Counted from the stretch's first letter, positions 16,858 through 26,563 are shown. The stretch is 64,000 bases of DNA from Natronococcus jeotgali DSM 18795 (GCF_000337695.1 NZ_AOIA01000126.1:24182-88181), one strand, 5' to 3'. Numbers and translations are program-made. Notes: generated by a model from the letters alone, not told the origin.

Positions 16858-17330
16858 TCAGAGCGTCGTTTGAATAGCGTGTTTGAGCGCGTTTCGTCCC
16901 GGCTTTCCGTATACCTTCCACCGCAGTTTGAACCGTTCTGAGATACTGCGTCAGCTCGTCTTTCGAGAACCCTCGAGGGATGAGAGCTCTCCTCGCGTCA
17001 GCGACGCGTGGCTTTCGCAGGTGTTGACGTGGACCTCATCGTCAGCGTATTCGCCGCCGTGGACGACGTAACTGCGGTCGAATACGTCGTCCTCTTCGAG
17101 TGGTTCGTACACTCGAGAGCCGTCGTACAGACGGTCAACGATTCCTCCTGGCGATCAGCCGACAGCAGTCGGGTCGTCGGTTCGTCTGTGACTTTCGCGA
17201 CGATCGTGTACCGCTGTCCGGTACCGCGATCACCGAGGCTAGTCCGCTACCGGCGGTTGGTACGAACGACTCGAGCGCCGACCTCCTCGAACGGTCGAAC
17301 TCGCGGGCGTTCCCTCGCTCGCGCGATCGC
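16858..17330 (-). pseudogene. IS1595-type (ISXO2-like) transposase remnant
   Basis: Reading the minus strand through at least three frames gives recognisable fragments of a haloarchaeal ISXO2-like transposase: RGTGQRYTIVAKVTDEPTT, LYDGSRVYEPLEEDDVFDRS, YVVHGGEYADDEVHVNTCES, GFSKDELTQYLRTVQTAVEG and the C-terminal ALKHAIQTTL followed by a stop at 16858. Several frameshifts and loss of the N-terminal zinc-binding part make it non-functional. It lies just upstream of the ABC transporter operon. Terminal inverted repeats were not found. Confidence 0.75.
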
Positions 17331-17439
17331 GTCGTTCGTCCCGAACGGCGTGCTACTATCTGCCCTCACTTCAAGAACGATAGCTATCGGCGCCGATCGG
17401 GAGTAGACCGATCCCGAATAGCCCGTAACGTGGTGGTGG

Positions 17440-19368
17440 ATGACAGCCGAAGAAAATCATGAAGGATCGGTCGCCGGGGGCGGCGATCGACTCACACGGC
17501 GCGGGTACGTCGCCGCGGCCGCCGGGGCGCTCGGGTCGAGCGCGCTCGCGGGCTGTAGCGGGGGTCAGGCGCAAAGCCTCGAGCCGGACGTACCCAAGGG
17601 CGTTCCGGAAACCGTCGAGACGCAGTACTGGCGGGAGTGGGACACCGTCGATGCGGAGTCGCCGCCGCTGGACTACGGCGCGACGGCCGGCGCGGCGCTC
17701 GAGTCGCTGCCCGTCGAGTTCTCGAGCGAGGACGATCCTTGGATGCGCGAGCACGCGTTGATGGTGCAGCGGGGTCTCAGCGATCTGGGAATCACCGCCC
17801 AGCTCAACGATCGCCCGCTGAACCAGCTCTACGCCCAGAGTTGGACGGCGAAGGGGCTCGAAGCGGCGATCTCGATGAGTACGCAGGGCCCCGATCCGCA
17901 GCGGGGCCTCGATCCCAACCCGTTGTTGATGCGCGTAACCGAGGAATCGCTCTCGAATTACGACAACTACTACCACCCGGAGCTCCAGGAGCTTCTCACC
18001 GAGCAGGCCCGGACCACCGAGCGGGACGAACGCGAGGAACTCGTCGATCAAGCCCAGGCGATCTTCGCCGAAGACGTCGGAGCGCTCGTCACGCTGTTCC
18101 CGAATATCGTCACGGCGGCGAATACGGACCGGTGGACCGGGTACGTGAAGACGCCGGGGAACGGTCCCACGGGGGATTCGTTCGTCTGGACCGAGGTGAA
18201 CCTCCAACCCGAGACGGACAGCCGCACTTACGTCAAGGGCGTCTCGACGTCGATGAACTCGCTGAACCTGCCGTGGGCCGCCGGCGGCGCGGAAGCGAAA
18301 CGACTGACGTTCATCTACGACGGGCTGTTCGACGCGACGCCGGACCTCGACGTCGTTCCCGCGCTGGCGACGGACGGCGAATTCGTCGACGAGACGACCG
18401 TCGAACTCTCGCTCCGCGAGGGCGTCGAGTGGCACGACGGCGAGGCCTTTACCGCCGAGGACGTGAAGTTCACCGTCGAACTGTACGACGAGTACGCGTC
18501 GACGAGCCAGGTACCATTTTACGAACCGATCGAATCGGTCGACGTCCTCGGCGACCACGAGGTACGGTTCACCCTCACCGAGCCAGACGCGGCGTTCATG
18601 ACCCAGCGGGTCGTCCGAAGCGTCATCATCCCGAAACACCGGTGGGAATCCGTCGACAACCCGTCCCAGCACAATCCGGACGCTCCGATCGGAACCGGTC
18701 CGTTCCAGTTCGAGAACTGGGAGCAGGGGACTCGACTCGAGGCGTCGCGCAACGGCGGCCACTGGATGTTCGACGACGAGTGGCGGGCCGAGGCGCTCGG
18801 CGAGCAGGCCGCGAGCGGCCCCGGCGTCGACAACGTCGTCTGGCTCAACGTGAGCAACGTCGACGCGCTGATCGGATCGTTACAGAGCGGTTCGATCGAC
18901 GCGGTCGGAACGAACCTCTCGGACCTCCAGGCCGATCGCGCGGCCGGTTCCGACGGCGTCGAGAAGATGTCCGCCGGTAGCTACGCGCCGCTGATCATGA
19001 AACTCATGTTCTCGTGTCCGCTGATCCGGGACAAGGAGTTCCGCGTCGCCCTCGCGAAGGCGGTCGACTCGAGCGGGTTCGTCGAGGACTACTTGCAGGG
19101 ACAGGCGACGGTGCCGCCCGGGGAGAACCTGATCTCGTCGCTCACCCAGTGGCACAACTCCGACGTACGCGACTACAGTTACGACCCCGAGGAGGCGCGA
19201 CGCGTCCTGGAGCGAGCGGGCTACACGCGCGACGACGACGGGAACCTGCGCTACCCGAACGGCGAGGCGTGGGGCGCGTTCGTCGAGCGCATTCAGCCCG
19301 GAAACATGCATCGGCGCCGCGAAGAACTCGACCAACCCGACTTCTCACAGACGGAGGAATCACGATGA
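17440..19368 (+). CDS. peptide-type ABC transporter solute-binding lipoprotein, apparently circularly permuted
   Basis: 642 residues. It carries a Tat signal with lipobox (TRRGYVAAAAG ... LAGC, Cys39), so it is anchored outside the membrane. It belongs to solute-binding family 5. The order of parts is unusual. Residues ~92-245 match the C-terminal portion of family 5 proteins (REHALMVQRGLSDLGITAQL, then QGPDPQRG, NYDNYYHPELQELLTEQAR). Residues ~266-600 match the N-terminal portion (YDGLFDATPDLDVVPALAT, LREGVEWHDGEAFTAEDVKF, IGTGPFQFENWEQG, YDPEEARRVLERAGY). It heads an operon with two permeases and a fused ATPase. The substrate may be a peptide, an oligosaccharide or another solute. Confidence 0.88.
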   Translation: MTAEENHEGSVAGGGDRLTRRGYVAAAAGALGSSALAGCSGGQAQSLEPDVPKGVPETVETQYWREWDTVDAESPPLDYGATAGAALESLPVEFSSEDDPWMREHALMVQRGLSDLGITAQLNDRPLNQLYAQSWTAKGLEAAISMSTQGPDPQRGLDPNPLLMRVTEESLSNYDNYYHPELQELLTEQARTTERDEREELVDQAQAIFAEDVGALVTLFPNIVTAANTDRWTGYVKTPGNGPTGDSFVWTEVNLQPETDSRTYVKGVSTSMNSLNLPWAAGGAEAKRLTFIYDGLFDATPDLDVVPALATDGEFVDETTVELSLREGVEWHDGEAFTAEDVKFTVELYDEYASTSQVPFYEPIESVDVLGDHEVRFTLTEPDAAFMTQRVVRSVIIPKHRWESVDNPSQHNPDAPIGTGPFQFENWEQGTRLEASRNGGHWMFDDEWRAEALGEQAASGPGVDNVVWLNVSNVDALIGSLQSGSIDAVGTNLSDLQADRAAGSDGVEKMSAGSYAPLIMKLMFSCPLIRDKEFRVALAKAVDSSGFVEDYLQGQATVPPGENLISSLTQWHNSDVRDYSYDPEEARRVLERAGYTRDDDGNLRYPNGEAWGAFVERIQPGNMHRRREELDQPDFSQTEESR

Positions 19369-19526
19369 TACACACGACCGACCGACGAAACCGATCCGGA
19401 GCGGACAACTCCGGTCGCGTCACTGTTCCGTCCGAGTACACGTCGCGCGGCCGTAACGAATCGCCTATCGCCGCGCCGCGATCGACGACCTCGAGCCGAG
19501 CCGCCGACGGGAGGGAGCACCGATGA
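19365..19526 (+). CDS. possible small protein between binding protein and permease
   Basis: 53 residues. The ATG overlaps the binding-protein stop (ATGA) and the stop overlaps the permease ATG (ATGA). A good ribosome-binding sequence (GGAGG, about seven bases upstream) precedes it, so translation is plausible. The composition is odd for a haloarchaeon: very rich in Arg and Ser, with no hydrophobic core. It may only be a spacer that keeps ribosomes moving, or chance. No family is recognised. Confidence 0.4.
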   Translation: MIHTTDRRNRSGADNSGRVTVPSEYTSRGRNESPIAAPRSTTSSRAADGREHR

Positions 19527-20518
19527 CGAAGTTCCAGCGGTTCCTGTTCAAGCGACTCGCGGTCTCGATCCTGCTGACGCTGGTCGCGGTCTCGATAATC
19601 TTCGTCGTCCTGCGACTGCTTCCGGGGAGCCCGTTCGAGGCGCTCGTGACCTCGGGGAACCTGAACCAGGAACAGATCGACGAGATCCGCGCGATGTACG
19701 GCCTCGACCAGTCGATCGGGGCGCAGTACGTCAACTACCTGACGAGCCTGCTGACGTTCCAGTTCGGCTACTCCATTCTCCGGAGTCAGCCGGTCTGGGA
19801 CGTCCTCGAGCCGCGGCTGATCAACTCGCTGATTCTGCTGGTGCCCGCGCTGGTGACGACGGCGATCCTGAGTTCGGCACTGGGGATGTACGCCGGCTGG
19901 AATCGAGGAAGCGGCCTCGAGAAGGGAAGCATCATCTCGACGACGCTGCTGCGTTCGACGCCGGTGTTCATCACGGCCATTTTCTTCATCATCGTCTTCG
20001 CGTACAACCTCGAGGTGGTGCCGGCGCTCGGGATGCGCTCGATACGGGCGACGCCGGACGGCTACCTCGAGACGTTCGTCTCGCTTGATTTCCTCCACCA
20101 CTACGTCCTTCCGTTTACCGTCGCCGTTCTGTACTACAGCGGCGATTTCCTCTTGCTGGCCCGCAACGGCGTCGTCGAAAAGCGAGGGTCGGAGTTCCTC
20201 AAGCTCCACCGGGCGAAGGGGCTCTCGGAGATGGAGCAGCTGGCCCGCGCCGGCCGGAATTCGATGCTACCCATCCTGACGTACTTCACGCTGCGTCTGG
20301 GCATGATCTTCCAGGGGTTGATCCTGCTGGAGGTCGTCTTCAGCTGGCCCGGAATCGGCCGCGAACTCGTGTTGGCCATCCAACAGCAGGATTACCCGCT
20401 GGTACAGGCCGCGGTCTTCATCATGGCGCTGGCGGTTATCATCGCGAACCTCCTCGCGGACGTGCTCTACGCGTACTTCGATCCGACGGTGTCGACGAAC
20501 GGAGGGAGCTCGGCATGA
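19523..20518 (+). CDS. dppB: ABC transporter permease, DppB type
   Basis: 331 residues with about six transmembrane helices. The N-terminal segment FKRLAVSILLTLVAVSIIFV and the coupling-helix EAA region (HRAKGLSEMEQLARAGRN) are typical of DppB/OppB permeases. A strong ribosome-binding site (GGGAGGGAG) precedes the ATG at 19523. It forms the membrane channel with the next gene. Confidence 0.93.
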   Translation: MTKFQRFLFKRLAVSILLTLVAVSIIFVVLRLLPGSPFEALVTSGNLNQEQIDEIRAMYGLDQSIGAQYVNYLTSLLTFQFGYSILRSQPVWDVLEPRLINSLILLVPALVTTAILSSALGMYAGWNRGSGLEKGSIISTTLLRSTPVFITAIFFIIVFAYNLEVVPALGMRSIRATPDGYLETFVSLDFLHHYVLPFTVAVLYYSGDFLLLARNGVVEKRGSEFLKLHRAKGLSEMEQLARAGRNSMLPILTYFTLRLGMIFQGLILLEVVFSWPGIGRELVLAIQQQDYPLVQAAVFIMALAVIIANLLADVLYAYFDPTVSTNGGSSA

Positions 20519-21435
20519 GCACCGAAACGAAACCCGAGGCGGAACTGTACGAGCGCGTCGACGCGCTGTGGACGATCGTTCGGGATCAGTTCGCCTTCCT
20601 CCGGCGAGACCCGCTCGCGTTCGCCGGGATGGTCGTCGTCGCGGCGTTCGTGTTCCTCGGGCTGTTCGGGCCGTTCCTGGCCCCTCACGACCCGATCGAG
20701 TACACGGTTCGCGGCGACGCCAACTCCGTGCTTCGGCTGTCGGCGCCGAGCGCGGACGCGTTCCTCGGGACGACGGCCTACGGAAAGGACGTATTGAGCC
20801 AGTTCCTCGCCGGCGCCCGACCGACCCTCATCGTCGGCCTGTTCGGCGGGCTGGGAACGGGGGCGCTCGGCTTCGCCATCGGCGTGGTGAGCGGCTACTA
20901 CGGCGGGTGGGTCGACGAGGTCCTGATGCGCCTGACCGACCTGACGTTTTCCCTGCCGTTCATGCCGATGGCGCTGCTGTTGCTCACGTTCATGACGCCG
21001 AACATCTGGCTGATTACGGCGATCATCGTCGTCTTCCTCTGGAAGATGCCGGCGCGAGTCGTCCGCTCGGAGGTGTTGTCGGTCCGCGAACGAACCTTCG
21101 TCAGATCCGCTCGAGCCAGCGGCGCGAGCAACCTGCGGACGATGCTGTACCACGTCGCGCCGAACGTGTTGCCGATCGGCTTTCTCTACACCGCGTACGG
21201 CGTCGCCTGGGCGATCGCCGCGCAGGCGAGTCTGGCGTTTCTCGGGTTCGGCGATCCGACGATGACCAGCTGGGGCCGGATGCTCCGGCAGGTGTTCGAG
21301 TCGGGCAACATGCGCGTCGCGTGGTGGTGGGTGCTCCCGCCGGCCCTCGGTATCGCCGCGATAACCACCTCGGTGTTCCTCATCGGACGAGCCTACGAGG
21401 AAGTCATCAACCCCGAAATTCAGACCGACCAATGA
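20515..21435 (+). CDS. dppC: ABC transporter permease, DppC type
   Basis: 306 residues. It has the cytoplasmic N-terminus and first helix of DppC proteins (RRDPLAFAGMVVVAAFVFLG), the periplasmic DGT-like region FLGTTAYGKDVLSQFLAGAR and the EAA loop VRSARASGASNLRTMLYHV. It overlaps dppB by four bases (ATGA) and the ATPase gene by four bases, indicating a single translated unit. Confidence 0.93.
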   Translation: MSTETKPEAELYERVDALWTIVRDQFAFLRRDPLAFAGMVVVAAFVFLGLFGPFLAPHDPIEYTVRGDANSVLRLSAPSADAFLGTTAYGKDVLSQFLAGARPTLIVGLFGGLGTGALGFAIGVVSGYYGGWVDEVLMRLTDLTFSLPFMPMALLLLTFMTPNIWLITAIIVVFLWKMPARVVRSEVLSVRERTFVRSARASGASNLRTMLYHVAPNVLPIGFLYTAYGVAWAIAAQASLAFLGFGDPTMTSWGRMLRQVFESGNMRVAWWWVLPPALGIAAITTSVFLIGRAYEEVINPEIQTDQ

Positions 21436-23537
21436 CGCTACTCAACGTCGAAGATCTCAAAGTCACGTACGCGACCGACGACGAAACAGTCCACGCGGTC
21501 AACGACGTCTCGTTCAGTATCGACGAGGGCGTCAACTACGGCCTCGCCGGCGAGTCCGGGTCCGGGAAATCCACCGTCGCGGAGGCGCTGCTCGGCTTGC
21601 TTCCCGGAAACGGAACCGTCGAGCACGGAACGATCGAGTTCAACGGAACGGACCTCACGTCGCTTTCGGCGGCCGAGCGACGGGACGTCCTCTGGGAGGA
21701 CATCGCCTACATTCCCCAGAGCGCGATGGACTCGCTCGACCCCGTGATGTCGACCGGCGATCAGATCGCGCAGGCGATCCACACGCACCGCAACGTTACG
21801 GACGCGAAGGCCCGCGACCGCGTCCGGGAACTGTTCGAGATCGTCGGCCTCGACCCGGACCGGATCGACGACTACCCCCACGAGTTCTCCGGCGGGATGC
21901 GCCAGCGGGTCACCATCGCGATGGCGCTGGCTCTCGAGCCGGACCTGATCATCGCCGACGAGCCGACGACCGGGCTGGACGTCATCGTCCAGGACAAGAT
22001 CATCGACAAGATCCTCGAGATCCAGGAACGGATGGACAGCTCCCTGTTGCTGATCACCCACGAGATCGGCGTCATCGCCGAGACCTGTGACGAGCTGTCG
22101 ATCCTCTACGGCGGAACGGTCATGGAACAGGGTAGCGTCGACAACGTGCTGGTCAATCCAACCAACCCCTACACGATGGGATTGAAGAACTCGTTCCCGG
22201 AGATCGACGAGGAAGACGAAGACCCCGTCGCGATCCCGGGCTCGCCGCCGAACCTGAACGGCGAGCCGACGTCCTGCGTGTTCCGGGATCGCTGTCCGTT
22301 CGCCACCGACGAGTGTGCGACGTCCCACCCCGATCCGGTTGCTCTCCCCAATCGGAACCACCGCTCGGCCTGCCACCGCGTCAAAGAGGCCGCACAGATG
22401 CGACAGGCGGCCGACGACCCGGAGACGTGGGGCATCCCCGACGACGGCAGCGCCGATTCCGATCGCGGTGAAATCATCCTCGAGACGGACGGCCTGAAAA
22501 AACACTACGAGCAGAGTCGCTCGCTGCTGAGCAAGATCCGCGGCGAGGAACCCGACTACGTGAAGGCGGTCGACGGCGTTTCGCTGTCGGTCCGTCGGTC
22601 GGAGATCCTCGGGGTCGCCGGCGAGAGCGGCTGCGGAAAGTCCACGCTCGGCGAGACGATCGCCCTGCTCGAGGATCCGACCGACGGCGAGCTGACGTTC
22701 GACGGGGAGCCCTACGAACACTATCAGAACGGGAATCTACAGGAGTTCCGGCGCAAAGTCCAGATCGTCTTCCAGGACCCGTTCGATTCGCTGAATCCCC
22801 GCCAAACGGTTCGGAAGCTCGTCGGCGAACCGCTGACGATCCACGACTACCGCACCGACGAGACGGAGCGAGCGATCGTGGAGACGCTCGAGAAGGTGGG
22901 GTTAACCCCCGCCGAGTCGTTCCTCGATCAGTACCCCCACGAACTCTCGGGGGGCCAACGCCAGCGCGTCGCGGTCGCGAAGGCGCTCGTCCTCGACCCG
23001 GATTTCCTCATCTGCGACGAGCCCGCGTCGATGCTCGACGTCTCGCTGAAGGTCAACCTGCTGAACCTGCTTCGGGGGTTGGCCGATACGGAAGACATCG
23101 GGATCGTCTACATCTCCCACGATCTGGCGAGTCTGATGCAGGTCTCGGATCGGCTGGCGATCATGTATCTGGGTCGGGTTATCGAGAAAGGGGAGGTCGA
23201 TCGTATCGCGACCCAGCCGAAACACCCCTACACGGCGTCGCTGCTTTCGGCCGCGCCCGAAAAGGATCCGACAGCCGATCGGACGCGCGTCCTGCTCGAC
23301 GGGGAACCGCCGGACCCGGTCGATCTGCCGTCGGGCTGTGCGTTCGCGCCGCGATGTCCGAAGGCTCGAGACGCCTGCCGGGAGGCCGAACCGGGTATCG
23401 AGGAAACCGGCGACGAGGGTCACCGGGCGGCGTGTTACTTCCCGGAGCGCGACGACGAATCGACCGCTGCGGACGCGGACGGGATCGACGACGGTGAGGT
23501 CCCGGCGTCGGCGAACGCCGACTCGGTACACGACTGA
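21432..23537 (+). CDS. fused DppD-DppF ABC transporter ATPase
   Basis: 701 residues holding two complete ABC ATPase domains. Domain 1: Walker A GESGSGKST, signature FSGGMRQR, Walker B LIIADEPTTGLD. Domain 2: Walker A GESGCGKST, signature LSGGQRQR, Walker B FLICDEPASMLD. Each is followed by the oligopeptide-transporter C-terminal region with clustered cysteines (CVFRDRCPFATDEC and CAFAPRCPKARDAC), a position that can bind an iron-sulfur cluster in DppD/DppF proteins. The fusion drives import through the two permeases just upstream. The ATG at 21432 overlaps the dppC stop. Confidence 0.94.
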   Translation: MTLLNVEDLKVTYATDDETVHAVNDVSFSIDEGVNYGLAGESGSGKSTVAEALLGLLPGNGTVEHGTIEFNGTDLTSLSAAERRDVLWEDIAYIPQSAMDSLDPVMSTGDQIAQAIHTHRNVTDAKARDRVRELFEIVGLDPDRIDDYPHEFSGGMRQRVTIAMALALEPDLIIADEPTTGLDVIVQDKIIDKILEIQERMDSSLLLITHEIGVIAETCDELSILYGGTVMEQGSVDNVLVNPTNPYTMGLKNSFPEIDEEDEDPVAIPGSPPNLNGEPTSCVFRDRCPFATDECATSHPDPVALPNRNHRSACHRVKEAAQMRQAADDPETWGIPDDGSADSDRGEIILETDGLKKHYEQSRSLLSKIRGEEPDYVKAVDGVSLSVRRSEILGVAGESGCGKSTLGETIALLEDPTDGELTFDGEPYEHYQNGNLQEFRRKVQIVFQDPFDSLNPRQTVRKLVGEPLTIHDYRTDETERAIVETLEKVGLTPAESFLDQYPHELSGGQRQRVAVAKALVLDPDFLICDEPASMLDVSLKVNLLNLLRGLADTEDIGIVYISHDLASLMQVSDRLAIMYLGRVIEKGEVDRIATQPKHPYTASLLSAAPEKDPTADRTRVLLDGEPPDPVDLPSGCAFAPRCPKARDACREAEPGIEETGDEGHRAACYFPERDDESTAADADGIDDGEVPASANADSVHD

Positions 23538-23596
23538 GACCCGCGTTCGGCCTCGAGATCGGGAGCAGCGACTCGTCGCCGCGTCCGGGAGGCCGA

Positions 23597-25126
23597 TCAC
23601 TCCTCGAGGTCGTCCCCGGCGCGTCCGCGTCGGCGCAGCCACTCGAGGCCGAGCGCGCCGCCGGCGGCCCCGGCGCCGACCGTAAAGCCGGGCGTGCCGT
23701 CGGCGTCCCCGTCGCTACCGGTCTCGCCCGCGTCGTCGTCCGTCCCGTTTCCGTCGCTCGATCCGTTCTCGTCGCCGCGTTCGTTTTCGGTGTCGTTCCC
23801 GGTACCCTCGGAGCCGTCGATCGCGTCGTCGTCCGCGCCGCCGTCGCTCGAGTTCCCGTCGTCCTTGTCTGATTCGTCGCTCCCTTCCCCGTCGCTCGAG
23901 TCCTCCTGATCGGTCTCGGTCTCGTCTTCGGGCTCGGCTCCCTCCCAGTCGTCCGGCCGAATCGCGACGAGGTCGGTGCCACGGGGAACGTAGATCGCGT
24001 CGTTCTCGACGACGAGGTAGTCGGCGTCGGCGCCGTCGTTCCAGTTCTCTCCGTCGTCGAACACGAAGCGCCACCGCTCGTCGCCGTTCTCGAGGTCGAA
24101 GCCGACGACGGCATCGTCCGTCTCGGGGCCCGGGGTCGAGTGCGTGACGACGACGGTGTCCCCGACAATCACGGGCAACCCGTGGGTGTACGCGCCGTCG
24201 TGGCTCCACCCCGCGGTCGCGTCCGACCCGCCGATCGCGGTCGCTCCGACCTGGTAGCGGCCCTGCGTGACCGCGACGCCGTCGGCGGCGGCGGTGACGT
24301 AGGCGTCGCTGAGGAGCGCTCCGGTTTCCTTGGTCTCGGCGTCGAAGACGTAGACTCCCTCGTGGCTGTTGTTCTGGATCAGCAGCGTCCGCTCGGTCGC
24401 CGAGAGCGCGGCCGTTCCGGCGTCGACCGGACCGCTCCACCGGGTCTCGCCGGTCTCGGGGTCGAGCTCGGCCAGCCCGTCGGAACCGGTTCCCTCGAGG
24501 ACCGCCCAGATCGCGCCGTTCGCCGCGACGATCCCGGACGGGTGCGTCCGGAACGGCATGGACCGTCCGTTGACGCTGACTGCGTCCAGCTCCCAGCGGT
24601 GCGTGCCGTCGCTCGCGTCGAACGCGTACAGCGAGCCCGCCGCGAGGACGTACGCGGTCCCGTACCCGAGCAGCGGCGCGGCGACCTCCTCGCCGGACTC
24701 GACCGACCGCGACCACCGCACGTCCCCGGTCCCCGCCTCGAGCGCGACGAGTTCCGCGCCCCCGGCGTAGACGGTATCCCCCGCGACGGCCAGCTCGGGG
24801 CTCGTTCCGTCGATTTCGGTCTCCCACTCGAGCGACCCGGTGGCCGCGTCAAGCGCGCGGACGGTCTCCCCGCCGAGGTAGACGGTGCCGTCGACGACGA
24901 CCGGTTCGCGGCCGCCGTCGTACCGCCAGGCGACGGTCTCGGGCGCGTCGATCGAGCGTGCGGAGACGCGGCGAGCGTTCCGGGCCCCCCCGTCGCTCGC
25001 CGACCAGCCGTCGGCCTCGACGAACGCCAGTTCGTCGGTGCGTTTACGCTTCCCGGCGGCGAGCCCGGTTCCGACCGCGAAGAGCGCACCAGTCGCGAGC
25101 ACGGAGCGGCGATTCCAGTTTTCCAT
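23597..25126 (-). CDS. Tat-exported PQQ-type beta-propeller protein with PGF-CTERM anchor (third paralogue)
   Basis: 509 residues from the ATG at 25126, placed directly before the twin-arginine signal (WNRRSVLATGALFAVGTGLA). Propeller repeats span residues ~45-390. A Glu/Asp/Gly/Ser/Asn linker follows, then PGF, a glycine-rich hydrophobic segment and LEWLRRRGRA, the PGF-CTERM signal. It is shorter than the two paralogues at 1335-3086 and 4607-6361 because its linker is shorter. It is convergent with the ABC operon and has no operon partner. Confidence 0.9.
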   Translation of the reverse strand: MENWNRRSVLATGALFAVGTGLAAGKRKRTDELAFVEADGWSASDGGARNARRVSARSIDAPETVAWRYDGGREPVVVDGTVYLGGETVRALDAATGSLEWETEIDGTSPELAVAGDTVYAGGAELVALEAGTGDVRWSRSVESGEEVAAPLLGYGTAYVLAAGSLYAFDASDGTHRWELDAVSVNGRSMPFRTHPSGIVAANGAIWAVLEGTGSDGLAELDPETGETRWSGPVDAGTAALSATERTLLIQNNSHEGVYVFDAETKETGALLSDAYVTAAADGVAVTQGRYQVGATAIGGSDATAGWSHDGAYTHGLPVIVGDTVVVTHSTPGPETDDAVVGFDLENGDERWRFVFDDGENWNDGADADYLVVENDAIYVPRGTDLVAIRPDDWEGAEPEDETETDQEDSSDGEGSDESDKDDGNSSDGGADDDAIDGSEGTGNDTENERGDENGSSDGNGTDDDAGETGSDGDADGTPGFTVGAGAAGGALGLEWLRRRGRAGDDLEE

Positions 25127-25454
25127 ACCTGTTCGAATCGGCGGACGGCGCATTACTATCGACCGAATATATCAACGTTGCTTATTCTACAACTGTGGTG
25201 AACGAACGCGGTTTCGGCGTGCAATCGGGACAGCGACTCGATATATCGCGCGTACGCGGTTCGCTCTCGAGGCGGTCGTCCGACGACGCCGGTGCAGACT
25301 CGAGGGAGACGACGGCGTCCGCTGGGGATCTAACGAGAACCCAAGGGGAACCTAGCCGGTGGCTAAGCGGCCGCCAGCGGGGCGGGAGGACCGAGCGCGG
25401 AACCCGTTCTCCACGGGTGCGCTCGGAGTACTCGCCCGGTCGCTCGAGAATCGG
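25127..25454. other. intergenic region with probable promoter
   Basis: About 330 bases. The part nearest the PQQ gene contains AT-rich sequence (aatatatcaacgttgctta, about 25166-25184) that could be its promoter read on the minus strand. The rest is GC-rich with no recognisable gene. Confidence 0.4.
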
Positions 25455-26390
25455 TCAGTCGTGCTCGAGGGCGTCGGAGAGATCGTCCCCGACGGCAGCG
25501 ATCGCCTCGCGAGCGCGATCGACGTCTCGCATCGTCATGAAGCCGTGTATCATGGCCTCGTAGTTCCGGTAGCGCGTGGCGACGCCGTCGCCGACGAACT
25601 GTTCGGCGTAGGCCCGCCCGCCGTCTCGCAGCGGGTCGAACCCCGCGGTGACGACCGTCGCGGGCGCGACGCCCGAGACGTCCCCGGCGTTCGTCGGGTC
25701 GGCGTACGGGTTGCGCTCGTGGACGTCGCTTTCGTAGTAGCAGCTCCGGAACCACTCCATGTCCTCGGCCTCGAGGACGATCCCGGCGTGGTCCCGAACC
25801 GAGGGCTGGTCCGCCTCGATGCCGACGCTGGGGTACAGCAACGCCTGATACTCGATCTCGGGGCCGTCTCGCTCGGCGGCCATGAGCGCGGCGACGGCGG
25901 CGAGGGCTCCGCCGGCGGAGTCACCCGCGACGGCGATCCGTCCGTTCCCGGCGACCGCGTCGGGGTGTGCGGCCGTCCACTCGACGGCGGCGTAGGCGTC
26001 CTCGACCGCCGCGGGGAAGGGGTTCTCGGGGGCGAGCCGGTAGTCGACGGAGAGAACGGCACAGTCGCTCTCGCGGGTGAGCCGTCGGCACAGCCAGTCG
26101 TGGGTCGCGATGCTGCCCAGGACGTAGCCGCCGCCGTGGAAGAACACGACCGTGGGGAAGGGACCGTCCGCGTTCGGGAGGTAGAGTCGGACGTCGAGGT
26201 CCCCCGCGGGTCCGGGGATCGTGCCGTCCACCGTCTTCCCGACGCTCGGCGGGGATCTGTTCTGGTACCACATCGTCGCCCGAGCGAGGAGTCGGACGAC
26301 CTTCAGGCCGCGGCGACTGCGCGGGAGCGAGAACCGCTCCTGGCGCTCGAGGGCCTCCTTCGCCTGCGGATCGATCCGATCGGCTTGCAT
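25455..26390 (-). CDS. alpha/beta hydrolase, hormone-sensitive-lipase type carboxylesterase
   Basis: 311 residues. The oxyanion-hole motif HGGG (FFHGGGYVLGS), the nucleophile motif GDSAGGALA (Ser) and the downstream catalytic Asp (GFDPLRDGG) and His (AMIHGFMTM) of the HSL family are all intact. It should hydrolyse short-chain esters or lactones in the cytoplasm; no signal peptide is present. It is a single gene with no clear operon partner. Confidence 0.92.
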   Translation of the reverse strand: MQADRIDPQAKEALERQERFSLPRSRRGLKVVRLLARATMWYQNRSPPSVGKTVDGTIPGPAGDLDVRLYLPNADGPFPTVVFFHGGGYVLGSIATHDWLCRRLTRESDCAVLSVDYRLAPENPFPAAVEDAYAAVEWTAAHPDAVAGNGRIAVAGDSAGGALAAVAALMAAERDGPEIEYQALLYPSVGIEADQPSVRDHAGIVLEAEDMEWFRSCYYESDVHERNPYADPTNAGDVSGVAPATVVTAGFDPLRDGGRAYAEQFVGDGVATRYRNYEAMIHGFMTMRDVDRAREAIAAVGDDLSDALEHD

Positions 26391-26563
26391 ACCGGACGAT
26401 TCGGAGAGCCGAACGAAGGCGTTTTGATTCGAAGCGCGGTACGTGTCGGTCTTCTCGTCCGTCGTCCGAACGGTCGACGGGCGGTCCGCGACGTGAATTT
26501 ACGGTCGGTTAAACCCGCATTAGCTCCCTCCTAGCTATAGTCAATCAGAATGAAACTCAGATT

